The notes under the pieces were generated by a model that was not told the DNA's origin, searched no databases, and saw only the letters and a program-made list of their open reading frames with translations. Below are positions 1-6,169 of a stretch of DNA of 7,665 bases, one piece after another. The DNA lies in NCBI GenBank assembly GCA_963581185.1, contig CAUZOB010000224.1, positions 1 to 7,665 of the forward strand, given 5' to 3'. This DNA is from SAT2750 sp963581185. Its GTDB lineage: Bacteria; Planctomycetota; Planctomycetia; Pirellulales; Pirellulaceae. The first letter of the stretch is position 1. The number at the start of each line of letters is the position of its first letter. A program made the translations under genes and the position numbers.

Positions 1-1
1 A

Positions 2-1198
2 CCTCGAAAGACACTCAACGACAAGCTGACAGCCTCGGGCACGGTCAACTGCACCGGTCGACAGTTTCACGTGCTGGTTGGATTCTTCAACAGCACGACG
101 CTCAACGAGTGGCGCACGCCCAACACGATTTCTCTGCGACTGTACGGGCGAGGCGAGGTGTTTTATGCCTATGTTGAGTACGCCACATCTCGCTGGCGAG
201 CAGGCGGTGACAACCCTCAGCCCTTTCCATTTGTCATCGATACCGGCACAGGCCGCCGCAAGCAAAAAGGATTCGCTGCCAATAAGACCCATCGCTGGTC
301 CTTGACGTATGACCCGCAGGGAAACGATGGAGCCGGTGTTGTGACCGCCATGATTGACGATGCTACGGCCATCTGCCAGCTCGATCCTGGACACAAGCAG
401 GATGGTGCGACATTCAATCGCTGCGGGCTGATGACCGTGATGAAACAGTGGGATGATGGGGGCGAGTTGTGGCTGGATGACATTTCCATCAACGGCCGGA
501 CCGAGCAGTTTGATCGGGACCCTCGCTGGGAGTCGTTCCAGAATCGGCGGCAGTACATTTCGGCCAACGTACGCCCCCGTTTTGACTTTGGATTCAGCCC
601 AACCCGGCTTGCCGGCGGCAAGGCGGAAGGGGAACTGGGCGGTCTGGTATTTCGTGGGGATTGTCGATATCCCGATCGCATGGCCTATTATGCAGATCGT
701 CTTGCTGACCTCACGCTCAGCCAGCCGCTCAAGGCGTCCGGCACAATCTCGCTGCGTCGTGGCGTCTCCGACAGCACCACCTTGATCGGATTTTTTCATT
801 CGACCCGCAGCATGGAGGTCAGCGATTCGCAGGCCTCCGGAGTTCCCAAGGATTTTCTCGGCCTGGCGGTCGAGGGCCCCAGTCGAGAGGGGTTCCTGCT
901 CTATCCTCTCTACCGCTTCGGCAGCGAGGTCCAGGGAGTCGCCAACGGCGACGACCGACCGCAGATCCTGCCCGACGGCAGGTCGCACAACTGGAGACTC
1001 AGCTATCTGCCTTCATCCGCCGGTGGCGCCACGATCACCGTCAGCATGGGCGAGACATCCACTCTCCTCACGCTGGGTCCGGAGCAGCGAGTTGGCGGCA
1101 CGCATTTTGACCGGTTTGGTATCATCACAACCTGGATTGACGGCAACGGACAGCAGATTTACTTCGACGATCTGAGCTACACGATCAGCCAGGAGTAA
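2..1198 (+). CDS. Partial protein with two tandem beta-rich modules, function unknown
   Basis: The frame is open from base 2, so the 5' end lies outside the window. A GTG at 71 could be read as a start, but residues coded upstream of it belong to the first repeat, so I treat it as internal. Two copies of one module are visible, at about 14-496 and 710-1183. Shared landmarks are an L-x-ASGT strand, a V/I-GFF-N/H-ST strand, an H-x-W-x-L-x-Y-x-P segment, a G-x-x-F-x-R-x-G turn, and a closing L/F-DD-I/L-S strand. The linker holds a DPRW...NRR...FGFSPT...AGG...GELGG stretch, which I recall from large uncharacterised planctomycete proteins. The pattern resembles concanavalin-like sandwiches, but I cannot assign a family. 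The stop is TAA at 1196-1198. The sulfatase starts 82 bases downstream on the same strand, which suggests an operon and a possible glycan-related role (inference). Confidence 0.87.
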   Translation, partial: PRKTLNDKLTASGTVNCTGRQFHVLVGFFNSTTLNEWRTPNTISLRLYGRGEVFYAYVEYATSRWRAGGDNPQPFPFVIDTGTGRRKQKGFAANKTHRWSLTYDPQGNDGAGVVTAMIDDATAICQLDPGHKQDGATFNRCGLMTVMKQWDDGGELWLDDISINGRTEQFDRDPRWESFQNRRQYISANVRPRFDFGFSPTRLAGGKAEGELGGLVFRGDCRYPDRMAYYADRLADLTLSQPLKASGTISLRRGVSDSTTLIGFFHSTRSMEVSDSQASGVPKDFLGLAVEGPSREGFLLYPLYRFGSEVQGVANGDDRPQILPDGRSHNWRLSYLPSSAGGATITVSMGETSTLLTLGPEQRVGGTHFDRFGIITTWIDGNGQQIYFDDLSYTISQE

Positions 1199-1280
1199 TT
1201 CACGGGGCGATAGGGATCATGTTCCTGGCCCAGCACGAACCACTGACCACCACCCCCCTGCCCTTGCGGAGTTTCTACAG

Positions 1281-2879
1281 ATGTACCGAGTCCTGGCCAC
1301 GGCGCTACTCACCATCCTGATCCTTGGCAAGCTTGCTGGGGCGGATGAGCGTCCCAACATCCTCTTCATTTTTTCCGACGACCACGCCCCACACGCGATC
1401 GGTGCCTACGACGGCTGGCTCAAGAGTGTCAATCCCACGCCCAACATTGACCAGCTGGCTGCCGAGGGCATGCTCTTCGTCAACAGCTTCTGCACCAATT
1501 CGATCTGTGGACCGAGCCGAGCTGTGATACAGACTGGCAAGCACAGCCACATGAATGGCTTCCTTAACAACGGCAATCGTTTCGACTGGAACCAGCAGAC
1601 GTTTCCCAAGCTGCTGCAACAGGCTGGCTACCAGACAGCGATATTTGGCAAGTCGCACCTGGCAGGCAAACCCCAGGGCTACGACAACTGGACCGTGCTG
1701 CCCGGACAGGGACTTTACTACAACCCGGACTTCATTACCCCCGAAGGCCGCATGACGGTCGAGGGCTACTGCACCGATATCGTCACCGAGATGGGCATTG
1801 AGTTCCTCAAGAGTGGGCGCGACGCGGACAAGCCGTTCCTGTTGATGGTGCAGCACAAGGCACCTCACCGCTGCTGGATGCCGGCACTGCGTCATCTACA
1901 TCTCTACGACGACATCGAGATTCCAGAGCCAGACACGCTGTTTGACGATTACCAGGACAACGCCCCGCCCGCTCGACACCAGGAGCTGGAAATCGACCGT
2001 CACATGGATCCCCACTACGACCTCTTCCTGGACCTGGTGCCGGATGAAGAGCCACAAGCGATCCAGCGAGTGCAGGACAAGTCGGCCTGGCGAAACCTGA
2101 AGCGTTTTACGCCCCAGCAGCTCACGGCATGGCGACAGGCCTGGCAGCCCAAGGACCAGGCGTTTCACGAGGCCAACCTGTCAGGCAAGGATCTCGTCCG
2201 CTGGAAATTTCAGCGGTATGCCAAGAACTACCTGCGCTGCATCAAGGGAGTGGATGAGAGCGTGGGGCGACTGCAGGCAACCCTCAAGGAGCTGGGACTG
2301 GATGACAACACGATCGTGATCTACTGTTCCGATCAGGGCTTTTACGTTGGCGATCATGGCTGGTACGACAAACGCTGGATGTACGAGGAATCGTTGAAGA
2401 TGCCGTTTGTGGTCAAGTGGCCGGGAGTCACTCAGCCAGGCTCTCGCGACGAGCATCTAATCCAGAACATCGATTATGCGCCGACCTTCCTGGCAGCTGC
2501 CGGGGCGTCCATTCCGGACGACATCCAGGGAGAATCGCTGCTGCCGCTGTTGCAGGGTGAATCGCCGACTGACTGGCGCAACTCAATCTACTACCACTAC
2601 TACGAGTTCCCCAGCGTCCACATGGTGCCGCGGCACTACGGGATTCGCACAGGCCGGTACAAGCTGATGCACTTCTATGAGTTTGGCGAGGAATGGGAGC
2701 TGTACGATCTCAAGAAGGACCCCGACGAACTGACCAATCTCTACGGTCGAGCGGGCAAAGCTCGACTGACCAGCCAGCTGAAGGGTCAGCTGCGTGGGCT
2801 ACAGGATTATTACCAAGACGACAGCGACATCTCTGAGAAGCCCAGGCAATGGCAGCTTGAGCAGCGCGCTGGCGGCTAG
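1281..2879 (+). CDS. Secreted type I sulfatase, N-acetylglucosamine-6-sulfatase / mucin-desulfating type
   Basis: This is a 532-residue enzyme predicted to hydrolyse sulfate esters on glycans outside the cytoplasm. Residues 1-21 form a signal peptide with likely cleavage after Ala21. N-terminal metal ligands are Asp33-Asp34. The formylglycine motif is C76-G-P-S-R80, followed by TG at 85-86, matching the consensus C-x-P-x-R-x4-T-G. Lys124 and His126 form the conserved GKxH. The second metal site is near Asp351-Gln352 (DQGFYVGDHGW). The C-terminal part, with HYYEFP, GIRTGRYKL and ELYDLKKDPDE, matches the DUF4976-type sulfatase end. GQGLYYNP and the HGWYDKRWMYEE stretch favour the GlcNAc-6-sulfatase / mucin-desulfating subgroup, but substrate is inferred only. 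The ATG at 1281 is preceded by GCGGAG at 1266-1271 with a 9-base spacer. The length is normal and all key residues are present. It likely follows the upstream repeat gene in one transcript. Confidence 0.96.
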   Translation: MYRVLATALLTILILGKLAGADERPNILFIFSDDHAPHAIGAYDGWLKSVNPTPNIDQLAAEGMLFVNSFCTNSICGPSRAVIQTGKHSHMNGFLNNGNRFDWNQQTFPKLLQQAGYQTAIFGKSHLAGKPQGYDNWTVLPGQGLYYNPDFITPEGRMTVEGYCTDIVTEMGIEFLKSGRDADKPFLLMVQHKAPHRCWMPALRHLHLYDDIEIPEPDTLFDDYQDNAPPARHQELEIDRHMDPHYDLFLDLVPDEEPQAIQRVQDKSAWRNLKRFTPQQLTAWRQAWQPKDQAFHEANLSGKDLVRWKFQRYAKNYLRCIKGVDESVGRLQATLKELGLDDNTIVIYCSDQGFYVGDHGWYDKRWMYEESLKMPFVVKWPGVTQPGSRDEHLIQNIDYAPTFLAAAGASIPDDIQGESLLPLLQGESPTDWRNSIYYHYYEFPSVHMVPRHYGIRTGRYKLMHFYEFGEEWELYDLKKDPDELTNLYGRAGKARLTSQLKGQLRGLQDYYQDDSDISEKPRQWQLEQRAGG

Positions 2880-2901
2880 TCCGGCTGGCACCAGCTAGCC
2901 G
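2873..2901. repeat. Inverted repeat overlapping two convergent stop codons (possible bidirectional terminator)
   Basis: CGGCTAG at 2873-2879 pairs perfectly with CTAGCCG at 2895-2901, with a 15-base loop. One arm contains the stop of the plus-strand sulfatase and the other the stop of the minus-strand DUF1801 remnant. It could terminate transcription from both sides, but no U tract follows on either strand, so this role is only inferred. Confidence 0.4.
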
Positions 2902-3089
2902 ACTGAGGGGGACTTGTAGGCCGTCATGATCAGCTTCTTGAGCGTGGGGAGGTGGGCGTCCTCGAGCTTATTGAGGTACAGACAGGACTTGCCGATCTTG
3001 TGCTTCCCCAGCTTGTCCAGCAAGGCAGATTGCTTCTCCAGTTCGCAATGCAGGTAGAGAGTCAGGTTCTGCTTGCGAGGCGAAAGCAC
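2895..3089 (-). pseudogene. C-terminal remnant of a DUF1801-type protein
   Basis: The minus strand encodes about 62 residues that match, from memory, the C-terminal half of small DUF1801 (YdhG-like) proteins. The recognisable stretches are SPRKQNLTLYL, the LLDKLGKHKIGKSCLY block and the NKLEDAHLPTLKKLI helix. Full-length members are about 130-140 residues, so half is missing. The family-like sequence stops at about 3084-3087. Further upstream the frame stays open only to 3122 and reads unrelated Arg/Pro-rich sequence before a stop. The nominal start is a GTG at 3087-3089 with no clear ribosome site. The surviving half is well conserved, which suggests recent truncation. It converges on the sulfatase with only 15 bases between stop codons. 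Function of the intact family is not firmly known, and this copy is probably dead. A short expressed peptide cannot be excluded. Confidence 0.7.
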
Positions 3090-3184
3090 AGGCCGACAAT
3101 CCCGACTGGGTCGTGATCTCGGTCACGAAGGTCAACAAGGACCCGAAGAGCATGGCCTATCGAGTGGTGCTGAAGAAGAAGTAA
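3077..3184 (+). pseudogene. 3' end remnant of an unidentified gene
   Basis: The plus-strand frame ending with TAA at 3182-3184 reads about 35 residues that look like genuine protein. A core DNPDWVVISVTKV is followed by NKDPKSMAYRVVLKKK, with amphipathic strand periodicity and mostly G or C in third codon positions. Between the in-frame stop at 2972 and position 3112 there is no ATG, GTG or TTG, so no complete gene can use this frame. Upstream of about 3077 the frame only shadows the minus-strand DUF1801 remnant. I do not recognise the family. A terminator-like hairpin follows directly after the stop codon, as expected for an authentic gene end. Confidence 0.55.
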
Positions 3185-3214
3185 GCCAGGCACAATCGCT
3201 GGCTGAAGTTTTTT
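3184..3214 (+). terminator. Candidate intrinsic terminator of the plus-strand remnant
   Basis: AGCCAG at 3184-3189 pairs perfectly with CTGGCT at 3199-3204 (6 bp, 9-base loop). GAAG and then six T residues at 3209-3214 follow. The hairpin begins on the last base of the remnant's stop codon. The four-base gap before the T tract weakens the prediction slightly. Confidence 0.5.
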
Positions 3215-3232
3215 AGCTTCGCACGGAAGCTA
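3214..3232. repeat. Perfect 7-bp inverted repeat between convergent genes
   Basis: TAGCTTC at 3214-3220 and GAAGCTA at 3226-3232 flank a 5-base loop. It lies 15 bases past the stop of the minus-strand redoxin lipoprotein. On that strand it is followed by an A run rather than a T run, so it is not a classic terminator. GGCTGA at 3201-3206 and TCAGCC at 3248-3253 form a further, wider inverted pair around it. Confidence 0.4.
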
Positions 3233-3247
3233 CGCCCGTTTGATCGG

Positions 3248-3976
3248 TCAGCCCTTCTGCCGTGTCTTTTTGAGCGGAATTTCTTCGCCCGCCAGTACCG
3301 CCTTGAGAGCATCCTCGGCAAAGTTGTGATCGCGATCGGCGAACTGGCCGCAGTACCGCAGGACTCCGTCGCTATCGATGACAACCGTGGTGGTTGTCAC
3401 ACGGGTACCGAAGATGTCAGCCGCCGTACCACCTGTGCTGATCGCAATTGGCATGGTCAGCCCCTGCTTGGCTGCAAACGCCGCCACCACCTCGGCCGTT
3501 TCGCCGGCACTGGCATCGAGCGCGATGACACCGACCTGGCCTTCGAATTGCTGCGCCAGCTCATCCAGTTTTTCTTCGACATGGCGACAGCTGTGGCAAA
3601 ATGAGCACCAGAATGTCAGCACGAGTATGCCATCCTTGGTCATCTCAGAGTTGGCCTGCAGCTCACTCAGCATCCATGGCTCACCGTCAATCGTCACTTC
3701 AAAATCCGGCACCTTGTCGCCGATGGCAATTGTCAGTTCATGAATGGCGTGCGCGTCCTGCCCCGAGCCTCCATGCCCATGACCATGGGAACCGCCGTGC
3801 CGATGGTCATCTGTGGCGACGGCATCGCCAGCTGCAGCAGCCGGGCCTGAGTCGGCCTGCATGGCTGTGGAGTCAGCCTTCGGCGCCGGATCCTCTGGCT
3901 TATCGGTATCCGTCTTTGTGCAGGATGTCAGCAACAGCAGTCCGAAACCGATCAGGATGGCAACTGGCAAACGCAT
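3248..3976 (-). CDS. Lipoprotein with His-rich linker and thioredoxin/redoxin-like domain
   Basis: This 242-residue exported protein starts with MRLP, a hydrophobic stretch and the lipobox LTSC with Cys19, so it should be lipid-anchored. An acidic, Ala-rich linker follows. Residues 58-79 then contain seven His (58, 60, 64, 66, 68, 76, 79) with Gly, a likely metal-binding tract. From about residue 85 it is redoxin-like: IGDKVPDFEV, then FWCSFCHSCR. Aligned to TlpA/ResA-type FWxxWCxxC, the active pair is Cys127-His-Ser-Cys130, and Cys124 is an extra cysteine. The cis-Pro expected before the TT-V-V-I-D strand is Thr195. A YCGQF element holds Cys209. The ATG at 3976 was chosen over an in-frame TTG at 3991 because TGGGAG sits 8 bases before it. 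Disulfide reductase, metal-handling or peroxidase-like roles are all possible; the substrate is unknown. It stands alone, convergent with the remnant to its left. Confidence 0.92.
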   Translation of the reverse strand: MRLPVAILIGFGLLLLTSCTKTDTDKPEDPAPKADSTAMQADSGPAAAAGDAVATDDHRHGGSHGHGHGGSGQDAHAIHELTIAIGDKVPDFEVTIDGEPWMLSELQANSEMTKDGILVLTFWCSFCHSCRHVEEKLDELAQQFEGQVGVIALDASAGETAEVVAAFAAKQGLTMPIAISTGGTAADIFGTRVTTTTVVIDSDGVLRYCGQFADRDHNFAEDALKAVLAGEEIPLKKTRQKG

Positions 3977-3984
3977 GCTGGGTA

Positions 3985-3990
3985 CTCCCA
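3985..3990 (-). promoter_or_regulatory. Ribosome binding site fixing the redoxin lipoprotein start
   Basis: The minus strand reads TGGGAG at 3990-3985, eight bases before the ATG at 3976. The alternative TTG at 3991 would lie upstream of this site and would add five non-hydrophobic residues to the lipoprotein signal. Confidence 0.6.
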
Positions 3991-4116
3991 AAGATTAGCT
4001 GAGTCGAGTCGGGGTCGTTCTGTGAGATGATTCTCTAGATCTTAGGATGAACGAGATTAAGTCTGTCTGCAACAGGGAAGCAACGTGTGCCAGGCCCACA
4101 TCGATGGCAGCTCGCA

Positions 4117-4160
4117 GGCTACCGACTGCCGACGGGAGTCGGCCAGATCTGCTGGCAGCC
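4117..4160 (-). terminator. Structured region after the arylsulfatase gene, possible terminator
   Basis: An inner perfect hairpin, GCCGAC at 4128-4133 with GTCGGC at 4138-4143 and a 4-base loop, lies inside an outer pairing of 4117-4123 with 4154-4160 (7 bp with one G-U pair in minus-strand RNA). It begins six bases past the sulfatase stop. There is no T tract, so termination is an inference from position and structure. Confidence 0.35.
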
Positions 4161-4165
4161 TGGGA

Positions 4166-5794
4166 CTATTTCTTCGCCGGACGGGGTGTACGGGGTTTGG
4201 GCACCGGCTTGATCATGACCACCTCGACATCGTTCGCCAGCCGGGGACCCGCTGTCGATCGGCCGTCACTGATAATCTGGCTGAGCAGCTTTTTCATTTT
4301 CGCAACTTGATCAGGATGGCTGGCTTGCAGGTTATCGGCTTCACCAGGGTCGTCAGCCAGGTTGTAAAGTTGCACCGCTGGCATGATCGAAAGGTCGACT
4401 CGGCCCGGTCGCGGATCACTCCAGCCACCCGAGCCGGGACAGAGGCAGAGTTTCCAGTCGCCATCGCGAACCGCAAACTGGCCACCAATCGACTGCGACA
4501 CGATCGACGTCCGCCCTTGGCCGCTGGCTTTGCCAAGCAGTACTGGCAGAAAGGAAACACTGTCCTCGGCACTCCTCTTATCAACCCTGGCTCCAACGAT
4601 CTCGGCCACTGTAGCCAGAAGATCAAGCTGACCGACGAGCTGATCGCTGCGAGAGCCGGCCTGCACCTGCCCGGGCCAGCGGACGACGAAAGGTACGCGG
4701 TGGCCGCCCTCGAAGATATCTGCCTTGTGACCACGGTAGATGTAGTTCTGGTCATGCCCGGCCGCTTCCAGTTCCGGGATCTTGGCTTGCGGCGAGCAGC
4801 CATTATCGGTCGTGAAAATAATCAGCGTCTTGCCGGCGATCTGGTTGTCATCCAGCGCCTTGAGAACCTGCCCGACCGTCCAATCGACCTGCATCGTGAA
4901 GTCGCAATACTGGTTGATCCCGCTTTTCCCTTCCCATTCAGGCGTCGGCAGGATCGGCGTGTGGGGTGCGTTGAGGGGAAAATAGAGGAAGAACGGTTTG
5001 TCGGAACCTGCCTGGTCATTAATAAACTGGACAGCCTCGCTGGTGATCGTTGGCAACACGTCAACCGCCTCGAAACCGGCAGCTGCCGGCCCCTTGCGAT
5101 GGAAAGCCTTCTCCACTGTGGCTGGCTCGGTCGGCGTGCGGTCGCGGACATAGACATAGGGTGGCATGTCCAGCGACGCGCTGATTCCAAAGAACGTATC
5201 GAAACCCAGATCGCAGGGGCCATTCTGGATCTCGCCGCTGTAGTCAACGTCCCAGCCTCCCTTGAAGCTGCCGGAGAAGTTGCCCCTGTCATTGGCCGTG
5301 CCGCCCTGCTTGAGTGGCCAGTCCCAGCCCAGGTGCCATTTTCCAATGCAGGCGGTCGAATAGCCATGCCGCTTGAGCAGGGAGGCGACGGTCAAGCGTC
5401 CCTGCGAGATCAGCGGTTTGGAAAAACCACCCAGCACGCCCCTCTGAAGATGGGTCCGCCAGTGATAGCGGCCGGTCAGAACCGAGTAACGCGTCGGCGT
5501 GCAGACAGACGAGGAGGAATGTCCGTCAGTGAAGATCATGCCCTGTTGAGCGATCCGGTCAATATTCGGTGTGGGAATCTTGGACTCAGGGTTTAAAGCG
5601 GAAACATCCCCAAAACCCTGGTCATCGGCCATGATGTAAATAATGTTGGGCTTCGCAGCGCCGGCGGTCGGCCTGGCAGCCTGGAGCGAATTGGTTCCGA
5701 GCTCAGCAACCAGAAGCAGTGCCAGGCCCACGACGATCAACGCAGATATCAACTTTCTGATAACACCAGTTCCTTGTTTTCCAGGTTCAACCAA
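4166..5794 (-). CDS. Secreted type I sulfatase, arylsulfatase A type
   Basis: This is a predicted exported sulfatase, 542 residues from the TTG start used here. Residues about 15-32 form a hydrophobic signal core, with likely cleavage after NSLQAA (residue 40). Metal ligands Asp57-Asp58 lie in IMADDQGFGD. The formylglycine motif is C98-T-P-T-R102, followed by YSVLTG. IGKWHLG supplies Lys152 and His154, and FTTDNG supplies Asp330-Asn331. RGHKADIFEGGHRVPFVVRWPG is the usual arylsulfatase block near the second half. LYNLADDPGE and a basic Pro/Lys tail close the protein. Motif spacing fits arylsulfatase A-like enzymes, unlike the other sulfatase in the window. Substrate is unknown. The start is uncertain: the frame is open to a GTG at 5917, TTG codons occur at 5794 and 5752, and the only good ribosome site points to an ATC at 5761. 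A long reverse-frame reading across it is a codon-bias shadow. Confidence 0.95.
   Translation of the reverse strand: MVEPGKQGTGVIRKLISALIVVGLALLLVAELGTNSLQAARPTAGAAKPNIIYIMADDQGFGDVSALNPESKIPTPNIDRIAQQGMIFTDGHSSSSVCTPTRYSVLTGRYHWRTHLQRGVLGGFSKPLISQGRLTVASLLKRHGYSTACIGKWHLGWDWPLKQGGTANDRGNFSGSFKGGWDVDYSGEIQNGPCDLGFDTFFGISASLDMPPYVYVRDRTPTEPATVEKAFHRKGPAAAGFEAVDVLPTITSEAVQFINDQAGSDKPFFLYFPLNAPHTPILPTPEWEGKSGINQYCDFTMQVDWTVGQVLKALDDNQIAGKTLIIFTTDNGCSPQAKIPELEAAGHDQNYIYRGHKADIFEGGHRVPFVVRWPGQVQAGSRSDQLVGQLDLLATVAEIVGARVDKRSAEDSVSFLPVLLGKASGQGRTSIVSQSIGGQFAVRDGDWKLCLCPGSGGWSDPRPGRVDLSIMPAVQLYNLADDPGEADNLQASHPDQVAKMKKLLSQIISDGRSTAGPRLANDVEVVMIKPVPKPRTPRPAKK
5771..5775 (-). promoter_or_regulatory. 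Shine-Dalgarno-like site pointing to an ATC start
   Basis: AAGGA on the minus strand (5775-5771) is followed by nine bases and then ATC-AGA-AAG at 5761-5753. This would give Met-Arg-Lys plus a hydrophobic core, an ideal signal peptide. No ATG, GTG or TTG sits in frame at a proper distance. Either a rare ATC start is used, or translation begins at TTG 5794 and the match is chance. Confidence 0.4.
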
Positions 5795-5944
5795 GAACAG
5801 CTCGATCCACTGCCGGCAGCTGCCAACAGCGAAAAAACCAAGCCGTCGTTTCAGGACCAGACACGGTGATCCTAAGGGGGAATTACTGTGGCTTGATTGT
5901 AACCACTGAAACACCACTCAAGCAGGTCATGCTTCGGCTGTACC

Positions 5945-5963
5945 CGACTGCGATTCGCAGTCG
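5945..5963. repeat. Perfect 8-bp hairpin between the small membrane gene and the arylsulfatase
   Basis: CGACTGCG at 5945-5952 pairs with CGCAGTCG at 5956-5963 around a 3-base loop (ATT). It lies 43 bases past the stop of the small membrane protein gene on the minus strand. There is no T tract on either side. It may end or stabilise that transcript, or be part of the arylsulfatase upstream region. The rest of 5795-6006 shows no gene or convincing promoter. Confidence 0.45.
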
Positions 5964-6006
5964 TCAGGAATCGAGTGAATCGTGGCATCAGCTGCAGAGG
6001 GGTAGA

Positions 6007-6165
6007 CTACTTTTTGGCGATCGAGACACCTAAAGAACCGCACAGCACTGGAAATGCAAGCCACCACCAGAGACTGTTGTTATCGGGAAAAAACACCAGC
6101 TTCAGAGTGACTCCGATCACAGCACCGACGAGACCACCGAGCATCTGGCGAACTTCATCGTGCAT
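6007..6165 (-). CDS. Small two-helix membrane protein, function unknown
   Basis: This 52-residue protein starts at the ATG at 6165. A short charged head (MHDEVRQM) leads to a first membrane helix at about residues 9-26 (GGLVGAVIGVTLKLVFF). A loop PDNNS follows, then a second hydrophobic segment at about 32-49 that opens with three Trp in a row and ends before a Lys-Lys C-terminus. Both termini are predicted on the same side of the membrane. A TTG at 6195 would extend the protein by ten residues, but AGGAAAGGTGG just before the ATG decides for the shorter form. I recognise no family. It lies upstream of the arylsulfatase on the same strand but about 210 bases away with a hairpin between, so co-transcription is uncertain. 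It is divergent from the glycosidase candidate. The strong ribosome site and clean topology argue for a real gene. Confidence 0.72.
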   Translation of the reverse strand: MHDEVRQMLGGLVGAVIGVTLKLVFFPDNNSLWWWLAFPVLCGSLGVSIAKK

Positions 6166-6169
6166 GTCC

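Noticed and set aside
71..73. GTG as the start of the repeat protein
   Set aside because: Residues coded from base 14 onward match the second module, so the protein clearly begins earlier, outside the window.
1305..1895. 196-residue open frame on the minus strand
   Set aside because: It is a shadow of the N-terminal half of the plus-strand sulfatase, with no recognisable domain or ribosome site.
3989..3991. TTG as start of the redoxin lipoprotein
   Set aside because: The ATG 15 bases downstream has a well-spaced TGGGAG site that overlaps the region between them, and it gives a typical lipoprotein signal.
3601..4002. 133-residue plus-strand open frame opposite the lipoprotein
   Set aside because: Low-complexity reverse reading of the His-rich and Ala-rich linker. 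No motifs and no ribosome site.
4085..5596. 503-residue open frame on the plus strand opposite the arylsulfatase
   Set aside because: It is in register with the codon bias of the sulfatase gene, reads as Arg/Ala/Pro-rich sequence without motifs, and the opposite strand has complete sulfatase signatures.
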